Source of the DNA: Breoghania sp037026715
GTDB lineage: Bacteria > Pseudomonadota > Alphaproteobacteria > Rhizobiales > Stappiaceae
Assembly: GCF_037026715.1 (NCBI RefSeq)
Contig: NZ_JBANCG010000016.1
Coordinates: 1-40,303 of the forward strand
Direction of reading: 5' to 3'
DNA: 40,303 bases
Shown here: positions 26,001-31,669 of the stretch, in pieces
Layout: each line of letters opens with the position of its first letter
Numbering within the stretch: the first letter of the stretch is position 1
Made by a program: the position numbers and the translations under genes
Notes under the pieces: model-generated
Database searches by the model: none
What the model saw: only the letters and a program-made list of their open reading frames with translations
Told to the model about the DNA's origin: nothing

Positions 26001-27080
26001 TCAAAGCTGCCGGCCGGGGCGTCTTGAGACGGCATCCGTGGCGCTTCGCTGATGGTCCGGGTGATGGTGCCCGTAGACGTCGTTCAGCATCTTCACCGAC
26101 ATCCCCAGAAAGCCCGCGAACTGGTAGACGTCCGCGCCGTTCTGCATGCCCCATGTCGCGGTGGTGTGCCACAGCGTGTGGGGAATGATGTCGGGGCTCA
26201 ATCCGGCATCCGTTCGGCTGTTCGCCCATGCGCGGCGCACGGAGTGGACCGGCTTGCCGTCGCGGTGGATGACATGCGTACAGATGCCGTCGAGCGCCTT
26301 CCAGCGTTTCAGGTGGGGCAGGAGCCTTGAGGGAATGCGGATGGGCGGGCGGCGCTTGGTCGTCTCGCGCTGGGCCTGCCCGCGCCGGTACATCACGCCG
26401 TGTTCGAGGTCGAACCAGCCGCCCTCGGTGTTGGGCACCCAGCGCATGCGCAGGATCGCCCCGGTGCGTGTGCCGGTGTAGATGCCGATAAGGATCACGC
26501 GGGCAAGATGATGATTGCCGCGCCTGCGGGCGGCGTGGAGGAACGCGGCGACTTCCGACCGGGTCATCCATCGTTCGCGCGGCGTGCCCTTCTCAGGCAG
26601 CCAGAACGACGGCAGGAACTGCACCTTCCTGTCGGTGACATAGAACCGGGTCGCGGCGCGCAGGGTTTCGATCTCACGCCGTGCCGTCGCGCTGCTGACG
26701 CCAGCTTCAAGCCGGGAGGCGGCATAGGCACGGCACCCGGCCGCGTCCACGTCGTAGAGCATCCGGCTTCCCCAGAAGGGCACAAGCTGCTTGATGAAAT
26801 CCACCTCCTGCTTGCCGCTGGCGATCGTGGGGCAGTGCTGCAGGACATAGTGGTTCAGGATGTCGGCAACGGCGATAACGTGTGGATCTCGGCTTGTCGG
26901 GGTTTCGTATTTGGCTGCGAGGTAGTCAGCGAGCCGTCTTTCAGCCTCCGCATATTCGCTTCCAAGGCAGCCCGTGCGCTCGTAGTGGCTTCCGTCCCGG
27001 ATGATCCAGATTTCGACGCTCTCGCCGTTCCTGCGTTCCGTTCTGAGTTGCAGTCGGGCCTGTTTCCTGGGACGCGGCAT
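26001..27080 (-). CDS. int: Tyrosine recombinase / phage integrase with altered catalytic motif
   Basis: This 359-residue site-specific recombinase is expected to integrate the element at the adjacent tRNA-Val. A SAM-like core-binding domain spans about 65-150 and the catalytic domain about 170-345. Arg205 (TGTRTGAI), His301 and the nucleophile Tyr336 (VYGHHHPDH) are present. The second catalytic arginine of the HxxR box is Trp304 (HTLWH, codon TGG where CGG would encode Arg), and the usual His/Trp before the nucleophile is Met327 (LGMS), which I think is common in this subfamily. The substitution at 304 could disable recombination. The ATG at 27080 follows a GGAGATGAGAGAG stretch. The first 226 nt overlap the excisionase. 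Confidence 0.93.
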   Translation of the reverse strand: MPRPRKQARLQLRTERRNGESVEIWIIRDGSHYERTGCLGSEYAEAERRLADYLAAKYETPTSRDPHVIAVADILNHYVLQHCPTIASGKQEVDFIKQLVPFWGSRMLYDVDAAGCRAYAASRLEAGVSSATARREIETLRAATRFYVTDRKVQFLPSFWLPEKGTPRERWMTRSEVAAFLHAARRRGNHHLARVILIGIYTGTRTGAILRMRWVPNTEGGWFDLEHGVMYRRGQAQRETTKRRPPIRIPSRLLPHLKRWKALDGICTHVIHRDGKPVHSVRRAWANSRTDAGLSPDIIPHTLWHTTATWGMQNGADVYQFAGFLGMSVKMLNDVYGHHHPDHQRSATDAVSRRPGRQL

Positions 27081-27268
27081 TTCTCTCTCATCTCCTGAAC
27101 GGCCTTGGGCGTCGTGAAATACCTGCGGCCGATTTTCTCCAGATGCAGTTTTCCCCGGTCGGCTTCCGCGACCAGTGTCGCGGGCTTGATGGTGCCGCGA
27201 AAAAGAACCTTGCAGGCTTCATCAAGCGTGATCGGGGTGTCTTCGTCCCACGTTGCCGGAAGCTTCAT
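26855..27268 (-). CDS. xis: Excisionase-like winged-helix protein overlapping the integrase
   Basis: This 137-residue protein has at residues 10-62 a MerR/Xis-type winged helix (TLDEACKVLFRGTIKPATLVAEAD ... LEKIGRRYFTT). Such proteins bind att-site arms and steer the integrase to excision. The C-terminal half is low complexity (Ser, Thr, Gly, Lys) and overlaps the integrase gene by 226 nt in another frame. The tail pattern SGSSGTE followed by ARAALEA is, as I recall, shared by rhizobial phage excisionases, so the long overlap is probably real. The ATG at 27268 overlaps the stop of the 42-codon gene upstream (ATGA). It is the second-last gene of the early leftward operon. Confidence 0.8.
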   Translation of the reverse strand: MKLPATWDEDTPITLDEACKVLFRGTIKPATLVAEADRGKLHLEKIGRRYFTTPKAVQEMREKCRVPGNRPDCNSERNAGTARASKSGSSGTEATTSARAALEANMRRLKDGSLTTSQPNTKPRQAEIHTLSPLPTS

Positions 27269-27393
27269 CTCATATCCCCCTGTGACTGCCTTGTTCCCGG
27301 CGCCCGGGCGACGTGCCTTCGAACGCTCCCGCGCGCCTGTTCAAGGGTGCGCCGGAACCAATGCGCACCCTTGACGCTGCCTTGCCCTGTCAT
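27265..27393 (-). CDS. Small basic phage protein (42 aa)
   Basis: This 42-codon gene is locked between HNH and xis by two 4-nt ATGA overlaps: its ATG (27393) overlaps the HNH stop and its TGA overlaps the xis start. The product is strongly basic (many Arg, one Trp-Phe pair) with no recognised domain. The double coupling is the main evidence that it is translated. It might bind nucleic acid, but nothing in the sequence proves that. Confidence 0.5.
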   Translation of the reverse strand: MTGQGSVKGAHWFRRTLEQARGSVRRHVARAPGTRQSQGDMR

Positions 27394-27764
27394 CGCCGCA
27401 CCAGCTCGCCGTTCATCTTCCGTTTCCACCCCGAGGCCCGGCTGCCCGGAATCGCGGGGCCCTTGCGCGCCTTTATGCCGTGGTGCTTGTCCTGCTGGCG
27501 GACGGTCTTTGCCGCCAGTGGAATGTCGTGCTTCGTCGTCTTGAAGCGGTGGCAGGCCGGGCAGACGGCGGCGCAATTCTCAAGGCTGTTGTTATGGCTG
27601 TTGGCATCGAGATCGATGTGATCGAACTCGACGCCATAGGCGAGGTCACGCCCGCAGCGCTGGCCGGCCGGCAGCCCGTACCATGTGCCGACCGCTTCGC
27701 ACCGGCCCTTGGAGCGATGCAGCGCCTCGCGCTTGGTCGCCTTGGTGAACTCGCGCCGGCTCAT
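27390..27764 (-). CDS. HNH endonuclease-like phage protein
   Basis: This 124-residue protein has a zinc-type HNH fold: an early Cys pair (RCEAVGTWYG ... RCGRDL), then VEFDHIDLDANSHNN with the catalytic His of the DH pair, then a CPACHRFKT zinc knuckle and Asn/His ligands. HNH proteins of this type can nick or cut DNA. In phages they act in packaging or as homing or recombination nucleases, and some serve as early functions, as its position here suggests. Its ATG at 27764 overlaps the upstream stop (ATGA). The C-terminal tail is basic. Confidence 0.85.
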   Translation of the reverse strand: MSRREFTKATKREALHRSKGRCEAVGTWYGLPAGQRCGRDLAYGVEFDHIDLDANSHNNSLENCAAVCPACHRFKTTKHDIPLAAKTVRQQDKHHGIKARKGPAIPGSRASGWKRKMNGELVRR

Positions 27765-28273
27765 GCTGCCATTCCCGCGTTGCGCTTGAGCGTGGCGGCA
27801 TCTGTGCCGATGAGCTGTGCTATCTTGTCGAGAACGGCGTCCTTGCTCTCCTGGAACGGTTTCTGGCCCATGGTGCGGGTGCTCTGGCTCTGCGGTGTGA
27901 ATGCCTTCACGACGTTCTCGCGGGCGACCACAACGGCGAAATCATCCATCGGGCGGATGAAGGCGGCGAGCCGCAGGGCTTCGGCCTTCGAGGCGCAGAC
28001 GATGGAGCGTTCATCGGCATAGCCGCACATGATCAGCGCCCATTTGCGCAGGTGCTCGGGCGAGGGGAACTTGTCGGCCCATTCTTCGGGGAGGTTCTGC
28101 CAAGCCTCGCGGATGCACGCGAAATAGTGCTTGTGGCTTTTGGCGCTGCGCTCCTCGATCTCTTCCAGTCGGTAGACCTGCCCGATCACGAACACGTCGT
28201 CCGCGCGCTTGCGGAATGGGGTGAGGGGGACCATCGCGTCCCCGTCCCAATGGAAAGGTATCGGTGCTGTCAT
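27761..28273 (-). CDS. Conserved phage early protein of unknown function (170 aa)
   Basis: This 170-residue soluble protein begins PIPFHWDGDAMVPLTPF and contains SHKHYFACIREAWQNLPEEWADKF-type and IRPMDDFAVV stretches (residues about 45-70 and 105-120). I recall similar proteins in alphaproteobacterial prophages beside recombination genes, but I cannot give a Pfam name with confidence. The Trp, His and Tyr content suggests a folded nucleic-acid-associated domain. It is coupled by ATGA overlaps on both sides, to the 58-aa gene upstream and to the HNH gene downstream. Confidence 0.75.
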   Translation of the reverse strand: MTAPIPFHWDGDAMVPLTPFRKRADDVFVIGQVYRLEEIEERSAKSHKHYFACIREAWQNLPEEWADKFPSPEHLRKWALIMCGYADERSIVCASKAEALRLAAFIRPMDDFAVVVARENVVKAFTPQSQSTRTMGQKPFQESKDAVLDKIAQLIGTDAATLKRNAGMAA

Positions 28274-28446
28274 GTTCTGACCTTCCAGTTCAGGCCCAGG
28301 TCATGGGCGCGGCGACGAAAGGCGCGCTCCCAACCGGTCCAGAATGAGGGAGGCTGCGTGTCGCGAAGGGCGGCAACGATCCGGTAGACGGTCGCCAGTT
28401 CGTCCCGGGTCTTCGCGTTGCACAGCCATGTGTAGGGGATGCTCAC
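28270..28446 (-). CDS. Small phage protein (58 aa) downstream of bet
   Basis: A GTG-initiated gene of 58 codons from 28446 to the TGA at 28270-28272. It begins MSIPYTWLCNAKTRDELATVY and ends in a Trp-rich basic segment (SFWTGWERAFRRRAHDLGL). Both ends are coupled: its GTG overlaps the bet stop (GTGA) and its stop overlaps the next ATG (ATGA). Amino-acid composition is protein-like and no other frame makes sense here. The function is unknown. The position beside a RecT/Bet annealase suggests a recombination or replication accessory. Confidence 0.7.
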   Translation of the reverse strand: MSIPYTWLCNAKTRDELATVYRIVAALRDTQPPSFWTGWERAFRRRAHDLGLNWKVRT

Positions 28447-29360
28447 GCGGCGAGGCGGCGCACCTCGTTGAGGCGGGCGCCGATGGCCTTCTTGACCTCC
28501 AGCGCATCGTTCTTTGCGCGCGCCCAGAACTCGCGCAGCGAATAGGCGTTCATCTCTTCGAAGTTCTCGATCTGCTCAGCGGTGCGGCCGTCATCGTCCA
28601 GCCATTCGATGATGCGGTCTGCCAGAACGCCCTTGGCGACCGGCTCCAGCGGCATTCCGGGCAGCCAGACAATCATGATGCTGTCGGCGCTGGACACGCG
28701 TGCCAGCCGGCGCGCTTCTTCCTGCTGTTCGAGGACTTCGGAGGCGGTCAGATCGTCGGAGACGGCCTTGTCCATTTCCTCCTGGACATAGACGCCCGAG
28801 AACTGGTCAGGCCAGCCGGCGCGCAAGGCCTGCGCCTCGGCGCATTTGGCGATCATGACGCGCGGCATCCGGGCCCAGTTGTTTTCGACGGTCTTGCGGC
28901 CGGTCGGCTTGCGGGTTCCTGCCTGTTCGTCATAGGCCCATTCATCCATGACCGGCGCGAACTCGTCCCAATAGGCTTCGCCGGCAACCTCGTACCAGTC
29001 GCCCGAATGGTCGTCGCGCTGCCAGAGCGTGACGCGGGCGCAGAGGATGCCGAGCGGGTTCGTCGGGGACTTGAGCGCGTCGTCGATGATGTATTCGGCC
29101 GGCTTCGTTGCCGGGCGGTAGTTGCCGCAGCGCTGCGCCATGATCCGCAGCCCGTCGCGCGTGACCACGATACTCATGCGACGCTTTCCGGCATTGTTCT
29201 TGCTGAAAACCAGCGGGATGATCTGCTTGCGGAACGGGTCGAGCCGATAGGACTTCGCCGCTTCAACGAACAGATCGAATTCCGCATCGGTGCAATCGGC
29301 CGCGATCGTGTTTTTGATCAGCGCAAGTTGGCGCCCTTTGGGTTCGGTCAGGTCTTGCAT
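28443..29360 (-). CDS. bet: RecT/Bet single-strand annealing recombinase
   Basis: This 305-residue phage recombinase anneals complementary single strands during phage recombination and replication. The RecT-family core is visible: FLFVEAAKSYRLDPF-type helix, KQIIPLVFSKNNAGKRRMSIVVTRDGLR (about 60-90), YYEVAGEAYWDE-like beta-strands and the conserved PRVMIAKCAEAQALR helix near residue 190. The ATG at 29360 is preceded by GGAGGAAG and lies one base after the Gp157-like stop. A partner 5'-3' exonuclease is not seen in the window, so the usual exonuclease-annealase pair is incomplete, unless an unknown neighbour or a host nuclease fills that role. Confidence 0.92.
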   Translation of the reverse strand: MQDLTEPKGRQLALIKNTIAADCTDAEFDLFVEAAKSYRLDPFRKQIIPLVFSKNNAGKRRMSIVVTRDGLRIMAQRCGNYRPATKPAEYIIDDALKSPTNPLGILCARVTLWQRDDHSGDWYEVAGEAYWDEFAPVMDEWAYDEQAGTRKPTGRKTVENNWARMPRVMIAKCAEAQALRAGWPDQFSGVYVQEEMDKAVSDDLTASEVLEQQEEARRLARVSSADSIMIVWLPGMPLEPVAKGVLADRIIEWLDDDGRTAEQIENFEEMNAYSLREFWARAKNDALEVKKAIGARLNEVRRLAA

Positions 29361-29361
29361 G

Positions 29362-29889
29362 TCACTTCCTCCGAATGCTGAGGCTGACGCCGCCATTGTC
29401 GAGTTCGGCGCCGGGAATGGTTTCGCCCTTGCCAAGCGCCTTGAGCGCGTCGGCCAGAGCTTTCCTGTCGAGGGTGGGATCGGGCGCCGGGCGCTGTTTC
29501 CAGAACCGGGCGGGGATTGATGTCTCGTCGGTGACCACCACGCCCGGCGGGGTCTTGCGAAGGGAAAGCGTCATCGAGGGGCGGCGCAGAGGCTTGGTGA
29601 GGTCGAGCAACGCGAGGGCCTGTTCGATTGCCGCCCTGATGTGGTCCTGCTGTTTCTCGGTGGCCTTCTTGCGCGTGGCGAGGTCGTCCAGCTTCTTCTT
29701 GATGCCTTCGAGCAGGATGTCGCATTCGTCCATCTGTGCGACGGCCCGGTCGATGGCTTCCATGAGATCGGTTTCGCCTTCGACCGCATCCGAGACGGCT
29801 TCTTCATCGTCCCCGATGATGGTGCGGATGTTCGCCAAGAGCTGCTTGGCGGCTTCCGTCTCGCGCTGGAGCTGAAAAGTCTCTGACAT
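29362..29889 (-). CDS. Siphovirus Gp157-family protein
   Basis: This 175-residue protein is coiled-coil in its first 100 residues (repeated E, K, A, L heptads with DAVEGETDLMEAID). It then has the family-typical beta-rich end: MTLSLRKTPPGVVVTDETSIPARFW, then KALADALKALGKGETIPGAEL. Gp157 proteins are widespread in siphophages. They were first linked to phage resistance in Streptococcus thermophilus, but their biochemical role is not settled. They often sit just upstream of a single-strand annealing or binding gene, as here. The ATG at 29889 is used because upstream codons overlap the previous gene. Confidence 0.85.
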   Translation of the reverse strand: MSETFQLQRETEAAKQLLANIRTIIGDDEEAVSDAVEGETDLMEAIDRAVAQMDECDILLEGIKKKLDDLATRKKATEKQQDHIRAAIEQALALLDLTKPLRRPSMTLSLRKTPPGVVVTDETSIPARFWKQRPAPDPTLDRKALADALKALGKGETIPGAELDNGGVSLSIRRK

Positions 29890-29894
29890 TGCGC

Positions 29895-30131
29895 TCAATG
29901 CCCCTGGATTTGTCGTTTGAGTTCGGCCTTGGCCGGCCATGAGAGGCTTTGCGCCCGCTTGCGCAGGGCCTCGGCGCCGGTCCGGTAGGAGGCACCCTTG
30001 CGCCGCAGCCAGTCGGCAAGGGGATCGCCGTTGCTGGCTGCGGAAAACACCTCGTCGGCCATGGCCTCGTATCGTTCGGCGGCATCGAAGAGAGAGGCCG
30101 CGCTTGATCGCGCCTTAAGCGGCTTCGGCAT
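29895..30131 (-). CDS. Small phage protein of unknown function (78 aa)
   Basis: This 78-residue, mostly helical, basic protein (SLFDAAERYEAMADEVFSAA ... GAEALRKRAQSLSWPAKAEL) has no domain that I recognise. Its ATG at 30131 overlaps the 3' end of the GapR-like gene by 17 nt in another frame, and the Gp157 start follows 5 nt after its stop. The overlaps and uninterrupted operon spacing support it being a real gene. Confidence 0.65.
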   Translation of the reverse strand: MPKPLKARSSAASLFDAAERYEAMADEVFSAASNGDPLADWLRRKGASYRTGAEALRKRAQSLSWPAKAELKRQIQGH

Positions 30132-30381
30132 CGCCCGTGTCCGGCAGCATGCCCAGCGCGTGCATGTAGAGGTCGAGGATTGCTTCGGCTTCCTCGCGCT
30201 CGTGCGGCTCCTTGCGACGCAGCCGGATCACCTCGCGCAGGATCTTCGCGTCTAAGCCCGTGCCCTTGGCTTCGCCGTAGACGTCCTTGATGTCGTCGGA
30301 GATCGCTTTCTTCTCTTCTTCCAGCCGCTCGATCCGTTCCACGAACGCCTTGAGCTGGTCGCGTGCAATTCCTGTCGTCAT
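30115..30381 (-). CDS. gapR: Phage-encoded GapR-like nucleoid protein (DUF2312)
   Basis: This 88-residue protein matches GapR almost end to end: IARDQLKAFVERIERLEEEK, KAISDDIKDVYGEAKGTG, LDAKILREVIRLRRKEP and a terminal helix. GapR is an alphaproteobacterial protein that binds overtwisted DNA ahead of replication and transcription forks. Chromosomal copies are usually similar in size, and here it belongs to the phage early operon, with AAAGGA ahead of the ATG at 30381. A 113-nt gap separates it from the previous small gene. It could support phage replication or compete with the host GapR; both are inference. Confidence 0.9.
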   Translation of the reverse strand: MTTGIARDQLKAFVERIERLEEEKKAISDDIKDVYGEAKGTGLDAKILREVIRLRRKEPHEREEAEAILDLYMHALGMLPDTGDAEAA

Positions 30382-30494
30382 GTCGGGAGTGTCCTTTGCT
30401 GGAGGCTGTTGTCGGCCTGTCGAAGCTCTCGGGGGAGGGCTTTGAAGGGCGGACAGAGTCCGGGCGTTGGCCGGAACGGCGGCGCGCGGGCGCG

Positions 30495-30593
30495 CTACCA
30501 GAACCAGCGGGTCGTTGCGTAGGTGAGGAAGAGAACGGGGGAAGCGGTCAGGCCGGCCGCGATGATCTTGTCGACCACGGCCCAAGCCATCAT
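30495..30593 (-). CDS. Tiny membrane peptide (32 aa) in the early operon
   Basis: A 32-codon gene whose ATG (30593) overlaps the stop of the upstream 71-aa gene (ATGA). The product is nearly all hydrophobic (AGLTASPVLFLTYATTRWFW) and could form one short membrane helix ending in an aromatic cluster. Lambda-like phages carry such small membrane proteins among early genes (for example Kil-like or superinfection-exclusion peptides), but no sequence match is claimed. It is below the size most gene finders accept. Confidence 0.5.
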   Translation of the reverse strand: MMAWAVVDKIIAAGLTASPVLFLTYATTRWFW

Positions 30594-30805
30594 TCGGCAG
30601 CCTCAAGAAGGGGGTCAACGTGCCTTCGGCGCTTGATGTCGAAGCCCATGTTGTAGGTGAGCTGGATAAGGAGATCTTCGGCCGCACGCTGGCGGCGGGC
30701 TGCGTCATCCGCGCAGCCGGTCCGCTCCAGAGCCTCGAAAGCGGACAGGTGCTGGATTAGGCCCATTGCGTCGGCAATTGCGGAGGAGGGGGCGCTGATA
30801 GCCAT
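30590..30805 (-). CDS. Small phage protein of unknown function (71 aa)
   Basis: This 71-residue helical protein begins MAISAPSSAIADAMGLIQHL and ends RRRHVDPLLEAAE. Its ATG at 30805 overlaps the upstream stop by one base (TGATG) and its stop overlaps the ATG of the 32-aa gene. No domain is recognised. It is the second gene of the leftward early operon. Confidence 0.65.
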   Translation of the reverse strand: MAISAPSSAIADAMGLIQHLSAFEALERTGCADDAARRQRAAEDLLIQLTYNMGFDIKRRRHVDPLLEAAE

Positions 30806-31134
30806 CACGCGGCCTCCTTCCTCGGGGCGCCGAATTCCTCGCGCCAGTCCTCGGCAAACGTCTCCTCGACGGCCTCGGCAACGGCCTTCTCGATGTCTTC
30901 CCAGATCTGGCATTCGAGCATCCGCGAGCCGTTGTTGATGCGCTGCGGGTTCACCAGATTCATGTCATCGATGCCGAAGGTCATATCGATCACGACCATG
31001 GCTTCGGCTCCATCCTCCCAATCGTGGGAGTCGACACCGACCGTCACCGTGACCGGCACATCCTGAGCGATCAGCGCGCCCTTGTGCGTCCAGTCGATGT
31101 TGATGTCGTAGTCCTGGGTGAAGCCGTATGCCAT
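30805..31134 (-). CDS. First gene of the early leftward operon (109 aa, unknown)
   Basis: This 109-residue acidic protein (MAYGFTQDYDINIDW ... VTVTVGVDSHDWEDGAEAMVVI) has a beta-rich first half and a helical end. I do not recognise it. It follows the early promoter at 31204-31232 with a leader of about 60 nt and a GAGAGGG ribosome-binding site. As the first gene under direct repressor control it would be among the earliest products after induction, a position often used for host-takeover or anti-defence proteins; that is inference only. Confidence 0.7.
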   Translation of the reverse strand: MAYGFTQDYDINIDWTHKGALIAQDVPVTVTVGVDSHDWEDGAEAMVVIDMTFGIDDMNLVNPQRINNGSRMLECQIWEDIEKAVAEAVEETFAEDWREEFGAPRKEAA

Positions 31135-31203
31135 TGCGATGCCCTCTCAATATGAGGCGGAAGATCTGGCCGAGCCGTCTTCGTTCCGTCGTTTGATGAG
31201 AGG

Positions 31204-31232
31204 AAGATAGAAATCGACATAATATATGTCAA
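31204..31232 (-). promoter_or_regulatory. Early leftward promoter (PL-like)
   Basis: On the minus strand a perfect -35 TTGACA (complement of 31227-31232) is followed after exactly 17 nt by -10 TATCTT (complement of 31204-31209). Transcription would start near 31197 and read the whole leftward operon down to the integrase. Both operator copies at 31216-31245 overlap it, so a bound repressor would shut it off. Confidence 0.8.
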
Positions 31233-31245
31233 CATAAAAAATGTC
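31216..31245. promoter_or_regulatory. Tandem repressor operators at the early promoter (OL-like)
   Basis: There are two adjacent 15-bp dyads. The first, GACATAATATATGTC (31216-31230), is a perfect palindrome. The second, AACATAAAAAATGTC (31231-31245), differs from the operator at 39869-39883 in only two positions. Centres are 15 bp apart. A further inverted TGTC/GACA pair is at 31242-31254. The same half-site (GACAT or AACAT) recurs between the repressor and Cro-like genes. Confidence 0.75.
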
Positions 31246-31540
31246 ATATCGACACGAGCGACACGATTCCGGTCAATTGCCGGTTGGGAGAAATTTGATT
31301 CGATGCTGGGAGGTAGTGCCGGCCATCTCGCCGATCTGAAAACGGCAGAACGTAATCTGTAGGTAGGCCGCGTGAACTAGGTGCAGTTGCTCACGGAATT
31401 GCAGTCAGGCCTAGAATATCTGCAGGTGGGTGTGAAGTGCATTGAGGCGGAGCGGGGAGGGCGGGATGTTTCAATGTGTGCTGCCGTTCAAGCCTCCGGG
31501 TTGCACTAGATGTTTCGCGTTCCTTTACAGAGAGGATACC
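31246..31540. other. Gene-free stretch next to OL
   Basis: I see no gene or strong signal in these 295 bases beyond the outer part of the operator region. Short open frames here have no ribosome-binding site and no protein-like composition. Confidence 0.4.
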
Positions 31541-31669
31541 ATGAACGGTCCCAGAACCGCCCGCCTGCATTCCGGCCACGACGCGCCCTTCGGCGCACTC
31601 CTGGGGCACTACAACGCGCGCAAGCTGGCGTGCCTGACGCTGCGTTCACGTGCGGCGGCGCCAGTGTGA
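31541..31669 (+). CDS. Possible small rightward ORF (42 aa)
   Basis: A 42-codon frame with a good ribosome-binding site (AGAGAGGAT six bases before the ATG) and strongly GC-ending codons like the host. The product (MNGPRTARLHSGHDAPFGAL ...) is basic and unknown. Its 3' end overlaps the tail-to-tail end of the kinase gene by 24 nt. It could be a remnant left when the cargo was inserted, or a short leader peptide. Confidence 0.35.
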   Translation: MNGPRTARLHSGHDAPFGALLGHYNARKLACLTLRSRAAAPV

